Source: an uncultured Lachnospiraceae bacterium
Lineage (GTDB): Bacteria > Bacillota_A > Clostridia > Lachnospirales > Lachnospiraceae
Length of the DNA: 64,000 nucleotides
Direction: 5' to 3'
Assembly (NCBI GenBank): GCA_902801585.1
Contig: CADCIU010000001.1
Coordinates: 46,067 to 110,066 of the forward strand
The translations under genes and the position numbers were made by a program. Below the pieces are notes generated by a model. It saw only the letters and a list, made by a program, of their open reading frames with translations. It was not told the origin of the DNA and made no database searches. Positions 1-9,402 of the stretch are shown here, piece by piece. Position 1 is the stretch's first letter. Each line of letters opens with the position of its first letter.

Positions 1-803
1 CGATCGAACTGCATACGCATTATACATCCGGATGCGGCAGCATGACCTATCTCAAAGCGGTCGAAGCCGGCGTCGACATCATCGACTGTGCGATCAGCCC
101 TCTGGCACTGGGCACATCCCAGCCTGCCACGGAAGTTATGGTCGGTGCATTGAGAGGAACAGACAGAGATACAGGCCTGGATCAGGGAATTCTCAAGGAG
201 ATCGCGGATTACTTCACGCCTTACCGCGAGGAGTGCCTTGACAGCGGTCTTCTGAGCACCAAGGTGCTTGGCGTCAATATCCGCACACTGATCTATCAGG
301 TCCCGGGCGGCATGCTCTCCAACATGGTAAGCCAGCTTGCAGAGCAGGGCGCATCCGACAAACTGACAGCCGTTCTGGAAGAGGTTCCCAGAGTCCGCAA
401 AGACCTGGGCGAGCCTCCGCTGGTTACACCTTCATCCCAGATCGTCGGCACACAGGCCGTTATGAACGTGCTTATGGGCGAGCGCTACAAGATGGCGACT
501 GAACAGACAAAGGATCTGATCCGAGGCAAGTACGGCCAGACGATCAAGCCTATGAACGAAGAAGTTGTGAGAAAGGTCATCGGCGATGAAGAGAGGATCA
601 CCTGCAGACCCGCCGATCTGATCCCTCCGCAGCTTGAACAGTTTGAGAAAGAGTGCGCACAGTGGAAGCAGCAGGATGAGGATGTCCTCTCCTATGCGCT
701 GTTCCCGCAGGTGGCTGTTGATTTCTTTAAATACCGCCTTGCGCAGCAGGAGAAAGTGGATCTGACAAAAGCGGATACGGTGAACGGTGCCTATCCCGCC
801 TGA
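1..803 (+). CDS. oadA: Oxaloacetate decarboxylase alpha chain / pyruvate carboxylase carboxyltransferase domain, 5' partial
   Basis: The reading frame is open from the window edge (first full codon at 3), so the gene starts upstream. The visible part begins HTHYTSG and continues with DIIDCAISPLALGTSQPATE, which is characteristic of the biotin-dependent carboxyltransferase TIM barrel and its C-terminal domain (PYC_OADA). The family transfers CO2 between oxaloacetate or pyruvate and carboxybiotin. The protein ends at GAYPA without the lipoyl-like biotin domain carrying the EAMKM lysine, so the biotin carrier must be a separate subunit. Oxaloacetate decarboxylase versus pyruvate carboxylase subunit B cannot be decided here. 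A strong terminator follows 32 bases after the stop. Confidence 0.88.
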   Translation, partial: IELHTHYTSGCGSMTYLKAVEAGVDIIDCAISPLALGTSQPATEVMVGALRGTDRDTGLDQGILKEIADYFTPYREECLDSGLLSTKVLGVNIRTLIYQVPGGMLSNMVSQLAEQGASDKLTAVLEEVPRVRKDLGEPPLVTPSSQIVGTQAVMNVLMGERYKMATEQTKDLIRGKYGQTIKPMNEEVVRKVIGDEERITCRPADLIPPQLEQFEKECAQWKQQDEDVLSYALFPQVAVDFFKYRLAQQEKVDLTKADTVNGAYPA

Positions 804-834
804 TCAGCTAAGCCTTAAAAATTGTTCAAAATCT

Positions 835-871
835 AGACCCGTAAGAGAATAAAGGCTCTTACGGGTCTTTT
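835..871 (+). terminator. Intrinsic terminator after oadA
   Basis: A 13-bp perfect stem (835-847 with 856-868, arm AGACCCGTAAGAG) closes an 8-base loop and runs into TTTT. It ends the transcript of the oadA-like gene. Confidence 0.85.
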
Positions 872-897
872 GAGCTTCGTTCACAGGAACCATCTCT

Positions 898-925
898 TTC
901 CATTCAGGCCGTTTTCTGTTAAAAT
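898..925 (+). promoter_or_regulatory. Possible sigma-A promoter for glgX
   Basis: TTCCAT (898-903) and TAAAAT (920-925) are separated by 16 bases, between the oadA terminator and the debranching enzyme gene. The -35 match is weak. Position is the main support. Confidence 0.3.
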
Positions 926-1072
926 AGAGAATCGGAGTATGCGGATCTCTAAGAAAGACCGCATATGAATAGCTTATAAGTGAGGCAATAACATTAGACT
1001 ATGAGGCGTTTTGATGTAGTCCGGAGACTTTTGGACGGACAAAGCGGTAAAAAAACTACCGAAGAAAGCATA

Positions 1073-3199
1073 ATGGTCAAAGCCCATCTGACAGTCAGGA
1101 CCGGCAAAAAAGAGAAACTGGATGAAATATCCGGTTTTCGAGTAAGACCGGGCAACTACAGACTTAATGGCGCGCATGCCCTGCGAGGCGGTGTAAACTT
1201 TACGATCACCTCTGTAGGGGCAGTATCCTGCGATCTGCTTCTGTTCCACAGAAAGCAGTCTATGCCTTATGCCATCATTCGGATCCCGGAGTCATACCGG
1301 GTCGGAAGCGTCTATTCTATCTTTATTTCCGGGCTGGATGTCGAGGACTTTGAATACGCTTATAAGCTGGACGGGCCTTATGATCCTTCCAAGGGTCTGT
1401 ATTTTGACCAAAACAAGCTGGTTCTGGATCCCTATGCCAGAGCGGTGACGGGACAAAGAGCCTGGGGCGTTGCCAAGACAGAGAAGGACTATCACGCCAG
1501 AGTCGTGAAGGAGAATTTCCACTGGACGGAAAACGATTTTCTTCATACCCGGATGGAAGATACGATCATCTATGAGATGCATGTCCGCGGTTTCACGAGA
1601 CATAAGACGTCCGGGGTCCAATACCCGGGCACATTTGCCGGTATTATCGAGAAGATCCCTTATTTGAAAGATCTGGGCGTGACAGCCGTTGAGCTGATGC
1701 CGATCTTCGAGTTCGACGAGCTGATCAATTCCAGAAGCCACAACGGAAAAGTGCTGCTGGAATACTGGGGATACAATACGGTAGCATTCTTTGCGCCCAA
1801 TACTGCTTACACCGCATCCATCGAGTACAACGAAGAGGGAACTGAGCTCAAACAGCTGATCCGCCTGCTCAAAAAAGAGGGGATCGAGGTGATCCTGGAT
1901 GTGGTGTTTAACCACACGGCGGAAGGCAACCGGAACGGCCCCTACTTCTCATTCAAGGGTCTGGACAGCAATATTTATTATACCCAGACGCCGGGCGGAG
2001 ATTATTATAATTTCAGCGGATGCGGAAATACGTTCAACTGCAATCACCCGCAGGTAAGCCGCTTTATTGTGGACTGTCTGCGGTATTGGGTCACGGAATA
2101 TCATGTGGACGGCTTCAGGTTCGATCTGGCGTCGATCCTAACAAGGGACGAGGACGGCGCTCCCATGAGTGATCCGCCGCTCCTTAAAATGATCTCCAAC
2201 GACCCTGTCCTCATGAAGACCAAGATGATCGCGGAGCCGTGGGATGCCGGCGGTCTCTATCAGGTCGGCAGCTTTCCGGCCTATAACCGCTGGTCGGAGT
2301 GGAACGGCAGGTACAGAGATTCGATCCGGGATTTTCTGAAGGGAAGCTACTGGCACGCACCGGAAACGGCCGCCAGGATCACCGGATCGACGGACATGTA
2401 CGCTAAAGCGCCTTATATGGGTGCGGCCTCGTCAGTTAACTTTGTAACTTGTCACGACGGATTCACCATGCATGATCTGTTCTCTTACGACCACAAGCAC
2501 AATGAGGCCAACGGCTGGAACAATACGGACGGCACGGACGACAACCGCAGCTGGAACTGTGGTGCTGAAGGTCATACAGATGACCCGGTGATCAAATCGC
2601 TCAGACTTAAAATGATGCGCAACGCCATGACAGTCCTCATGTGCAGCAGGGGAACACCGATGATCCTGTCGGGCGATGAGTTCTGCAATACGCAGTACGG
2701 CAACAACAACGGGTATTGCCAGGACAGTGAGATCTCTTGGCTGAACTGGGATTATCTGAGAGTCAATAAAGACTATTACAATTTTGTCAGAAATGTGATC
2801 GCCTTCAGGAAGAAACACCCGGTGATCTCGAGAACGCTTAAAAAGGCCAAATGCGGGCTGGCACCGGTGACGTGCTGCGGAGCGGATCCTGATAATCATT
2901 CGATCGGAATGGGCAATAAGGTCCTGGGCATTCTCTATGCAGGCCGCCTTCCCGACGATTCAGAGGACGACGTGGTCTATATGGCGATCAATGCATATTG
3001 GGAGAAGCAGGAGATCCGTCTCCCCGCGCTCTCCGGAGGCCTGGCATGGGGGGTCAACATCTATACAGACGCGGATGATGAGCAGTATTTTCACGAAGAG
3101 AGCCGCTTTGTGCACAGCCCGATCTTTACGCTGAAGGAAAGAAGCGTGGCGGTGTTTACCTTATATCATCCCGAAAGGAATGGGAGCGATCACGCGTGA
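1073..3199 (+). CDS. glgX: Glycogen debranching enzyme (GH13 isoamylase/GlgX type)
   Basis: Hydrolyses alpha-1,6 branch points of glycogen or limit dextrins in the cytoplasm. An N-terminal CBM48/isoamylase domain is followed by the GH13 barrel. The four conserved regions are visible: DVVFNHT (region I), GFRFDLAS with the nucleophile Asp (II), AEPWDAGG with the acid/base Glu (III) and FVTCHDG (IV). A C-terminal beta domain closes the protein. At 708 residues it is normal for the family. I chose ATG 1073, preceded by GAAGAAAG, because homologues begin near the FRVRPG segment. An in-frame ATG at 1001 would add 24 residues without a good ribosome binding site. It appears to be a single transcription unit. 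No other glycogen gene is next to it. Confidence 0.9.
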   Translation: MVKAHLTVRTGKKEKLDEISGFRVRPGNYRLNGAHALRGGVNFTITSVGAVSCDLLLFHRKQSMPYAIIRIPESYRVGSVYSIFISGLDVEDFEYAYKLDGPYDPSKGLYFDQNKLVLDPYARAVTGQRAWGVAKTEKDYHARVVKENFHWTENDFLHTRMEDTIIYEMHVRGFTRHKTSGVQYPGTFAGIIEKIPYLKDLGVTAVELMPIFEFDELINSRSHNGKVLLEYWGYNTVAFFAPNTAYTASIEYNEEGTELKQLIRLLKKEGIEVILDVVFNHTAEGNRNGPYFSFKGLDSNIYYTQTPGGDYYNFSGCGNTFNCNHPQVSRFIVDCLRYWVTEYHVDGFRFDLASILTRDEDGAPMSDPPLLKMISNDPVLMKTKMIAEPWDAGGLYQVGSFPAYNRWSEWNGRYRDSIRDFLKGSYWHAPETAARITGSTDMYAKAPYMGAASSVNFVTCHDGFTMHDLFSYDHKHNEANGWNNTDGTDDNRSWNCGAEGHTDDPVIKSLRLKMMRNAMTVLMCSRGTPMILSGDEFCNTQYGNNNGYCQDSEISWLNWDYLRVNKDYYNFVRNVIAFRKKHPVISRTLKKAKCGLAPVTCCGADPDNHSIGMGNKVLGILYAGRLPDDSEDDVVYMAINAYWEKQEIRLPALSGGLAWGVNIYTDADDEQYFHEESRFVHSPIFTLKERSVAVFTLYHPERNGSDHA

Positions 3200-3349
3200 G
3201 GTAAGAAAGGGACACTCAGAGTATAGGGCTTTCATTATATGAACGGACCCTATTTATGAATCTGTAACGCTCATTGCGCAACCGGTCGGATGGACAGCAC
3301 TGATCTGCCCATCCGATTTGTCTACATAACAGAAGGAGAATGGAATAAG

Positions 3350-4024
3350 ATGGCAGGACAGAAGATTCTGGTGGTCGACGATGAAGCGAGGATGCGCAAA
3401 CTGGTGACTGATTTCCTCACCAAAGACGGTTTTGAAGTACTTGAAGCCGGCGACGGTGAAGCGGCAATGGATCTGTTTTACAGCAGTAAAGATATTGCCC
3501 TTGTGATCCTCGATGTCATGATGCCCAAGATGGACGGATGGCAGGTGCTGCGCGAGATCCGGGAGTCCTCTCAGGTCCCGGTGATCATGCTGACGGCGCG
3601 GACCGACGAGAGGGATGAGCTGCGCGGATTTGATCTGGGTGTTGACGAATACGTGACCAAACCCTTCAGCCCCCGTACGCTTGTGGCCAGAGTGGAGGCG
3701 ATCCTCAGAAGAATGAATACACAGGAGGAATCGGACAAAATAGAGCTGAGCGGCATTGTTCTTGACAAATCCGCACATCAGGTCACGATCGACGGGAAAC
3801 CTGTCGAACTGAGCTTTAAAGAATTCGAACTCCTCACGTATTTCATGGAGAACAACAAGATCGCGCTCTCGAGAGAAAAGATCCTCAATCACGTGTGGAA
3901 TTACGACTACTACGGAGATGCCAGAACGATCGACACGCATGTCAAAAAGTTAAGAAGCAAACTGGGAGAGAAAGGCGAGCTGATCAAGACGATCTGGGGA
4001 ATGGGATACAAACTGGAGGCATAA
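3350..4024 (+). CDS. OmpR/PhoB-family response regulator
   Basis: A 224-residue two-domain regulator. The receiver domain starts KILVVDDE and carries the phospho-acceptor Asp55 in VILDVMMPK, the switch Thr in MLTA and the Lys in TKPFSP. A winged-helix DNA-binding domain follows from about residue 125, with the motifs LSREKILNHVW and TIDTHVKKLRSKL. ATG 3350 is preceded by AGAAGGAGAA at the right distance. Longer in-frame starts lack such a site. It is followed 36 bases later by a histidine kinase gene, its likely partner. Target genes are not evident. Confidence 0.92.
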   Translation: MAGQKILVVDDEARMRKLVTDFLTKDGFEVLEAGDGEAAMDLFYSSKDIALVILDVMMPKMDGWQVLREIRESSQVPVIMLTARTDERDELRGFDLGVDEYVTKPFSPRTLVARVEAILRRMNTQEESDKIELSGIVLDKSAHQVTIDGKPVELSFKEFELLTYFMENNKIALSREKILNHVWNYDYYGDARTIDTHVKKLRSKLGEKGELIKTIWGMGYKLEA

Positions 4025-4060
4025 GATTATATATTGGAGCATATATTGGAGTGTATTCAA

Positions 4061-5608
4061 ATGACTGCGAACAGAAAGCCCCGGCGAAGATTCTCCATAC
4101 AGATCCAATTCACGCTCATTTTCTTCTTTCTGATGCTGGGTGCTTTCAGTGTGTGCTGGATCATCAACAGCACTTTTCTCGAGAGGTATTATATCAGAGA
4201 AAAGAGGATCGCCCTGACGGACATGTACAGAACAGTGAATGAAGCCGTCATGTCAGACGATTCCGTCTCGGATGCGCTCAATGAACAGATCGCCCGGATT
4301 TCCGGAAAAGAGAATATCAGCCTGATCGTGATGGACTCCGAGAGTTCTGCTGTCAAGGTCAATGCGCCGGACAGCACGGCCATAGTCGGACGGATGTACG
4401 ATAATCTCTTCGGAGATACGCCGGATATCGAGCAAAAAGGCGAGGTCAAGAGCCGCTACTATGTCGTTCAGGAGCTTATCAGTGAAGACACCTACCGGAT
4501 CAGTATCATCTACGATGACGTGCTCGGCACGAAGAACATGGAACTGTTCGGAATGCTGGATGACGGGAGCTTCTGCCTCATGCAGACCGCGCTCGAGAGC
4601 ATTCAGAACAGCTCCGAGATTGCCAACCGGTTTATGGGATATATCGGACTGATCATCTCTTTGGCAGGAGCTCTTGCCGCTTTGCTTTTGGCAGGAAAGC
4701 TCACGAGACCCATCCGTGAACTGACGGAAATATCCGCAAGGATGAAAGAGCTCGACTTCAGCGTCAAATACTCCGGAAAGAGCAGGACCGAGATCGCGGA
4801 GCTGGGAGATAATATGAATGAACTCTCCGAGATCCTGGAGAGGACCATTTCCGAGCTCAAGACAGCGAACGCAGAGCTGAGGGAGGATATCGAGCGCAAA
4901 GAAAGAACAGAAGAAATGCGGCAGGAATTCCTCTCAAATGTCACGCATGAGTTAAAGACACCGCTGGCACTGATCAGAGGTTACGCGGAGGGACTCTCGG
5001 AAGGTGTTGCCGATGACCCCGAGAGTACGAAGTTTTATACGGAAGTCATCATCGATGAGGCCGACAAAATGAACCGCATGGTCATGAGGCTCTTGTCTCT
5101 CAACCAGCTCGAATACGGCAAAACAGAGTTTACCATGGTGAGATTTGATATCGTCGGGTTTATCAAGGGGTGTCTGCAGAACCTGTCGGTGCTCGCGCAA
5201 AAGAACGGGATCCGGGTGAAGCTGCAGGAAAGACCGCCTTTGTATGTATGGGCGGACGAGTTCTGGACTGAGGAAGTCTTCATGAACTATTTCTCCAATG
5301 CGGTAAACCACTGCGAAGGGGAAAAAGTCATTGACATTCATTTTGAAGAGAAGCAGAATTGTGTTCGGGTCGTTGTTTTCAATACGGGAAAACCGATCCC
5401 GTCCGAAGCGATCCCTCATTTATGGGAGAAGTTCTACAAAGTCGACAAGGCAAGGACCAGAGAATACGGGGGATCCGGCGTCGGCCTCTCTATTGTAAAG
5501 GCGATCATGGACCAGATGCATCAGGATTACGGCGTCATCAATTATGACAACGGTGCAGCGTTCTGGTTCGAGCTGGATTCAAGGACACAGATACAGAGCA
5601 CGGAATGA
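4061..5608 (+). CDS. Membrane sensor histidine kinase (HAMP-HisKA-HATPase)
   Basis: A 515-residue kinase, partner of the upstream OmpR-type regulator. It has an N-terminal membrane helix (IQFTLIFFFLMLGAFSVCWI), an extracytoplasmic sensor region of about 150 residues and a second helix near residue 190-215. These are followed by a HAMP segment (LTRPIRELTEISARMKELDF), a coiled coil, the HisKA box SNVTHELKTPLAL with His296, and an HATPase domain with N, G1 (VDKARTREYGGSGVGL) and G2 boxes. ATG 4061 is favoured by GGAG nine bases upstream. TTG 4034 is possible but poorer. The extracellular part is not a sensor type I recognise, so the signal is unknown. Confidence 0.9.
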   Translation: MTANRKPRRRFSIQIQFTLIFFFLMLGAFSVCWIINSTFLERYYIREKRIALTDMYRTVNEAVMSDDSVSDALNEQIARISGKENISLIVMDSESSAVKVNAPDSTAIVGRMYDNLFGDTPDIEQKGEVKSRYYVVQELISEDTYRISIIYDDVLGTKNMELFGMLDDGSFCLMQTALESIQNSSEIANRFMGYIGLIISLAGALAALLLAGKLTRPIRELTEISARMKELDFSVKYSGKSRTEIAELGDNMNELSEILERTISELKTANAELREDIERKERTEEMRQEFLSNVTHELKTPLALIRGYAEGLSEGVADDPESTKFYTEVIIDEADKMNRMVMRLLSLNQLEYGKTEFTMVRFDIVGFIKGCLQNLSVLAQKNGIRVKLQERPPLYVWADEFWTEEVFMNYFSNAVNHCEGEKVIDIHFEEKQNCVRVVVFNTGKPIPSEAIPHLWEKFYKVDKARTREYGGSGVGLSIVKAIMDQMHQDYGVINYDNGAAFWFELDSRTQIQSTE

Positions 5609-5624
5609 CTGACAGGAGAACAGT

Positions 5625-6230
5625 ATGGTCTCAATCATTGATTATGAAGCCGGAAATATTAAGAGTGTGGAAAATGCAGTGCGTTATCTGGGCCACGAAG
5701 CTGTACTGACAAGAGACCGCGATGTGATCCTGTCCTCCGATCACTGTATCCTGCCCGGGGTGGGAGCATTCGGAGACGCCATGGAACGTCTTCGCAGATT
5801 CGGTCTGGATCAGGTGATCAGGGAGACTGTAAGACGTGAGATCCCTCTTTTGGGGATCTGTCTGGGCCTTCAGCTTTTGTTTGACAAAAGCGAGGAGAGT
5901 CCCGGAGCCGAGGGACTGGGCATCCTGCGCGGTGAAGTCCTCAGAATTCCGGACGGCGCAGACAGAAAAGTGCCGCAGATCGGATGGAATGATTTGTCCT
6001 ATCCGAATCGGGGCCGGCTTTTTACGGGAGTGCCGGAAGGGTCCTATGTCTATTTTGTCCACTCGTATTATCTGAGAGCGGAGGACCCGGCGATCGTAAC
6101 AGCGAGGACACAGTACGGGGTCAGTATTGATGCGTCGGTGGAGAGAGGCAGTGTCTATGCCTGCCAGTTCCACCCGGAGAAGAGTGAGCGGGTCGGAATG
6201 ATGATCCTGCGCAATTTCCTCGAACTGTGA
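5625..6230 (+). CDS. hisH: Imidazole glycerol phosphate synthase, glutaminase subunit
   Basis: Class I glutamine amidotransferase that supplies ammonia to HisF in histidine biosynthesis. The 201-residue length is typical. The nucleophile elbow GICLGLQ carries the Cys, and FHPEKS carries the His and Glu of the triad. The start IDYEAGNIKSVENA is diagnostic of HisH. It is followed 34 bases later by hisF, but the rest of the his genes are absent on either side. It sits only 16 bases after the histidine kinase gene and so may be co-transcribed with the two-component pair. Confidence 0.95.
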   Translation: MVSIIDYEAGNIKSVENAVRYLGHEAVLTRDRDVILSSDHCILPGVGAFGDAMERLRRFGLDQVIRETVRREIPLLGICLGLQLLFDKSEESPGAEGLGILRGEVLRIPDGADRKVPQIGWNDLSYPNRGRLFTGVPEGSYVYFVHSYYLRAEDPAIVTARTQYGVSIDASVERGSVYACQFHPEKSERVGMMILRNFLEL

Positions 6231-6264
6231 CTAACAAATTCTGATGCCCGAGAAAGGATGACCA

Positions 6265-7026
6265 ATGCTCACAAAAAGAATCATTCCCTGCCTGGACGTC
6301 AAAGACGGCCGCGTTGTAAAGGGAATCAATTTCGTACAATTAAGAGATGCGGGAGACCCCGTCGAGACAGGTGAGGCCTACTCCAAAGCCGGCGCTGACG
6401 AACTGGTCTTTCTGGATATTACAGCGACGAGCGACGCCAGAAACACTGTTGCGGATATGGTGCGCAGGGTGGCGGAGAGAGTGTTCATCCCCTTTACGGT
6501 GGGCGGAGGGATCCGCACGGTGGAGGACATGAAAGCGATCCTCAGAGAGGGCGCGGACAAGATCGCAGTCAATTCAGCGGCGATCCTGAGGCCGGAGCTG
6601 ATCCGGGAAGGCGCCGAGCGCTTCGGCAGCCAGTGCATCGTCGTGGCTGTGGACGCCAAAAGAAGAAAGAACGGGGACGGCTGGACGATCTACAGGAGCG
6701 GAGGCCGCATTGATACGGGGATCGATGCCGTTGAATGGGCCATTCGTGCACAGGAGCTGGGAGCGGGAGAGATCCTTCTGACCAGCATGGACTGTGACGG
6801 GACGAAAGCGGGATATGATCTGGAACTGACGCGAGCGATCGCCGATCAGCTCTCCATACCTGTCATCGCATCGGGAGGTGCGGGCAGTCTGGAGCACTTC
6901 TATGATGCACTGACAGAGGGAGGCGCGGAAGCGGCGCTCGCCGCATCGCTTTTTCACTATAAAGAACTGGAGATCCGGGAAGTCAAGGAGTACCTGAGAT
7001 CGAGAGGAATACCTGTCAGGCTTTAA
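6265..7026 (+). CDS. hisF: Imidazole glycerol phosphate synthase, cyclase subunit
   Basis: TIM-barrel cyclase that uses ammonia from HisH to convert PRFAR to imidazole glycerol phosphate and AICAR. It has 253 residues, the family length. [16 protein letters not shown] carries the first catalytic Asp, and [15 protein letters not shown] carries the second Asp and a phosphate-binding loop. ASGGAGS forms the other phosphate site. The ATG at 6265 follows AAAGGATG. It is partnered with hisH directly upstream. Confidence 0.96.
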   Translation: MLTKRIIPCLDVKDGRVVKGINFVQLRDAGDPVETGEAYSKAGADELVFLDITATSDARNTVADMVRRVAERVFIPFTVGGGIRTVEDMKAILREGADKIAVNSAAILRPELIREGAERFGSQCIVVAVDAKRRKNGDGWTIYRSGGRIDTGIDAVEWAIRAQELGAGEILLTSMDCDGTKAGYDLELTRAIADQLSIPVIASGGAGSLEHFYDALTEGGAEAALAASLFHYKELEIREVKEYLRSRGIPVRL

Positions 7027-7051
7027 CCGGTACAGAGCAAAGGAGATCAAA

Positions 7052-8692
7052 GTGGGACTGTTTAGAAAAAAACGCAGAGGGATGAGTAAAGCACCTGCAA
7101 GGAGCAGTGCAAAGAGAAACTATGCGAGAGTAAAGGCAGCGGCATCGGTATCCGCCGGATCCACAAAACCTGTGGAATCCGCAAAGCCTGCAGAATCCGC
7201 AAAACCTGTGGAATCCGCCAAAACCGCAGCGTATGAGAGAGACCATGTGAGCGCTGAGCGCGTATTTGAGTTCTTTCGTGCGATCTCAGCGATCCCCCAC
7301 GGATCATTCCATACCAAAGAGATCAGTGACTATCTCGTCTCATTTGCTGAGGAAAGAGGCCTGGAATGTGTTCAGGATGAGGCCTTCAATGTGATCATCC
7401 GCAAAAAGGCTTCGGAAGGATATGAAAATGCGGAGCCCATCGCGCTGCAGGGACATATGGATATGGTCCTGGCATGCAGTCCTGACAAAGAAATGGACAT
7501 GCTGACGGAAGCGGTCACGATCCTTGAGGACGGCGACTGGATGTTTGCCGACGGAACGACGCTGGGCGCAGACAACGGCATTGCGGTCGCAATGATGCTG
7601 GCCGTACTCGATGACGACTCGATCGTTCATCCGCCGATTGAGTGCATATTCACATCCGACGAGGAAGTCGGCCTGATCGGAGCCACCGCGATCGATCTCA
7701 AGGATCTTCAGAGCCGAAGGCTCTTAAACCTTGACTCGGAGTCGGAGGGTGTATTCTGCGCCGGGTGCGCAGGCGGCGGTGAGGTCGTTGCGGATATGCC
7801 TGTCAAATACAAGAACAGAAATGGCAGGCGCCTGAATATCAGGATCAGCGGACTGACGGGCGGACACTCGGGAGCGGAGATCCATTTCGGCAGGGCGAAC
7901 GGCATCCGTCTTATGGCAAGGCTTTTGTACAAGGTGTACGAGGCCTGTCCGTTCCATCTGATCTCACTGAGCGGAGGAGACGCTGACAATGCCATCCCGA
8001 CATATGCCTCAGCACAGATTCAGTTCAAGCCCGTCGTCGATTCCGGAATGATCGATTCTGTCATTTCGGACTATACGGCGGTCCTGACTTCGGAATTCAG
8101 GATCACGGACCCCGGGATCCAATGGGATACAGAGTGGGAACCTGCCTGCAGGGAGAAATCGATGTCTGCCGGAAGGACGCTGCATCTTCTGAGATTTCTC
8201 ATGGCACTTCCCACAGGGATCACGCACATGAATCCCGAACTGAAGGGAATGCCCCAGACATCTCTGAACCTGGGCGTGATCAGCACGGACGAAGAGAAAA
8301 TGCGGACCGTATTCATGGTCAGGAGCGGCGTGAATACGCAGGCTGATTACCTGATGGATCGTTTGATCAGCATTACCGAGGGATTCGGCGGAAGCGCACA
8401 GGTGAAATCTTCCTACCCTGCGTGGGAATACAGGGATGACTCACCGCTGAGAGATCTTGCTGTGCGGACATATCAGAAAATGACAGGCAGCGCACCTGTG
8501 ATCGAAGTGATCCACGCAGGACTCGAATGCGGGATCTTATCCGGCAAGAGGCCGGATCTGGACTGCCTGTCCATAGGACCGAATCTGGAGAATGTCCATA
8601 CGATCCGGGAGAGAATGAGCATCTCATCGGTGGAAAATGTGTGGGCTTACCTGCTTCTTCTTCTCAGCGAAGCTGCCAGAGAATCGAGGTGA
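7052..8692 (+). CDS. pepD: PepD-like aminoacyl-histidine dipeptidase (M20) with repetitive N-terminal extension
   Basis: Zinc aminopeptidase of the M20 family, related to E. coli PepD (carnosinase-like). Metal ligands are in LQGHMDMV, GADNGIAVAMM, SDEEVGLIGA and HAGLECGI. The GHSGAEIHFGRANG segment belongs to the dimerisation domain. The start is GTG 7052 behind AAAGGAGAT. At 546 residues it is about 60 longer than usual, because the peptidase proper begins near residue 70. Residues 1-65 are basic, then Ala/Ser-rich, with three tandem six-residue units (KPVESA, KPAESA, KPVESA). The extension has no hydrophobic segment, so it is not a signal peptide. It lies 25 bases after hisF and 3 bases before ung. 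Confidence 0.88.
   Translation: MGLFRKKRRGMSKAPARSSAKRNYARVKAAASVSAGSTKPVESAKPAESAKPVESAKTAAYERDHVSAERVFEFFRAISAIPHGSFHTKEISDYLVSFAEERGLECVQDEAFNVIIRKKASEGYENAEPIALQGHMDMVLACSPDKEMDMLTEAVTILEDGDWMFADGTTLGADNGIAVAMMLAVLDDDSIVHPPIECIFTSDEEVGLIGATAIDLKDLQSRRLLNLDSESEGVFCAGCAGGGEVVADMPVKYKNRNGRRLNIRISGLTGGHSGAEIHFGRANGIRLMARLLYKVYEACPFHLISLSGGDADNAIPTYASAQIQFKPVVDSGMIDSVISDYTAVLTSEFRITDPGIQWDTEWEPACREKSMSAGRTLHLLRFLMALPTGITHMNPELKGMPQTSLNLGVISTDEEKMRTVFMVRSGVNTQADYLMDRLISITEGFGGSAQVKSSYPAWEYRDDSPLRDLAVRTYQKMTGSAPVIEVIHAGLECGILSGKRPDLDCLSIGPNLENVHTIRERMSISSVENVWAYLLLLLSEAARESR
7166..7219 (+). repeat. Three tandem 18-bp units inside pepD
   Basis: Three in-frame 18-bp units encode KPVESA, KPAESA and KPVESA at residues 39-56 of the PepD-like protein. 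Units one and three differ at one base. Unit two differs from unit one at three positions. Confidence 0.9.
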
Positions 8693-8695
8693 CAA

Positions 8696-9364
8696 ATGGC
8701 ACAGATCTCCGGAGACTGGCTGCCGGCCGTCAGGGAAGAATTTAAAAAGCCTTATTACAGGGATCTGTATCAGTTCGTGCGGAAGGAATACGCGAACTAT
8801 ACTGTGTTTCCGCCGGCAGATCAGATCTTTAATGCCCTCCATCTGACCCCTCTTCACAAAGTGAAGGTGGTGATCCTGGGACAAGATCCCTATCACAATG
8901 TACATCAGGCGCACGGACTCTGCTTCTCGGTCCCTGAGGACCAGAAGGAGATCCCTCCGTCGCTGATCAATATTTACAGAGAACTGCATGACGATGTGGG
9001 ATGCAGATTGCCGCAGACGGGATGCCTGACCAAGTGGGCACAGCAGGGCGTACTTCTTCTCAATACGGTCCTGACAGTGCGGGCCCATCAGGCGAACTCC
9101 CACAGAAACCACGGATGGGAGCAGTTCACGGATGCGATCATTCAGGCTGTGGAGACACAGGACAGACCGATCGTCTATATGCTCTGGGGAACACCGGCGC
9201 AGACGAAGGCGGTGATGGTGACCAATCCGCTTCATCTGGTACTGCGGGCGCCTCATCCGAGTCCGCTGTCGGCTTACAGAGGATTTTTCGGCTGCAGACA
9301 TTTCAGTCAGTGCAACGCGTTTTTGGAAGCGCACGGGGAGACACCGATCGACTGGCAGCTCTGA
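8696..9364 (+). CDS. ung: Uracil-DNA glycosylase, family 1
   Basis: Removes uracil from DNA in base excision repair. The water-activating motif GQDPYH (Asp64), the wedge motif HPSPLS with the catalytic His, and GVLLLNTVLTV are all intact. At 222 residues it is typical. The start ATG 8696 lies three bases after the pepD stop, with GAATCGAGG as a ribosome binding site inside that gene, so the two are probably translationally coupled. Confidence 0.97.
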   Translation: MAQISGDWLPAVREEFKKPYYRDLYQFVRKEYANYTVFPPADQIFNALHLTPLHKVKVVILGQDPYHNVHQAHGLCFSVPEDQKEIPPSLINIYRELHDDVGCRLPQTGCLTKWAQQGVLLLNTVLTVRAHQANSHRNHGWEQFTDAIIQAVETQDRPIVYMLWGTPAQTKAVMVTNPLHLVLRAPHPSPLSAYRGFFGCRHFSQCNAFLEAHGETPIDWQL

Positions 9365-9402
9365 GGAAATCAATCATTTATAAACAATTACAAGGAGATC
9401 TC

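Noticed and set aside
9001..9402. In-frame upstream extension of lysA by about 134 codons
   Set aside because: It lies within ung in another frame, has no ribosome binding site, and lysA homologues begin at MKKIPYITRE, which has a clear site.
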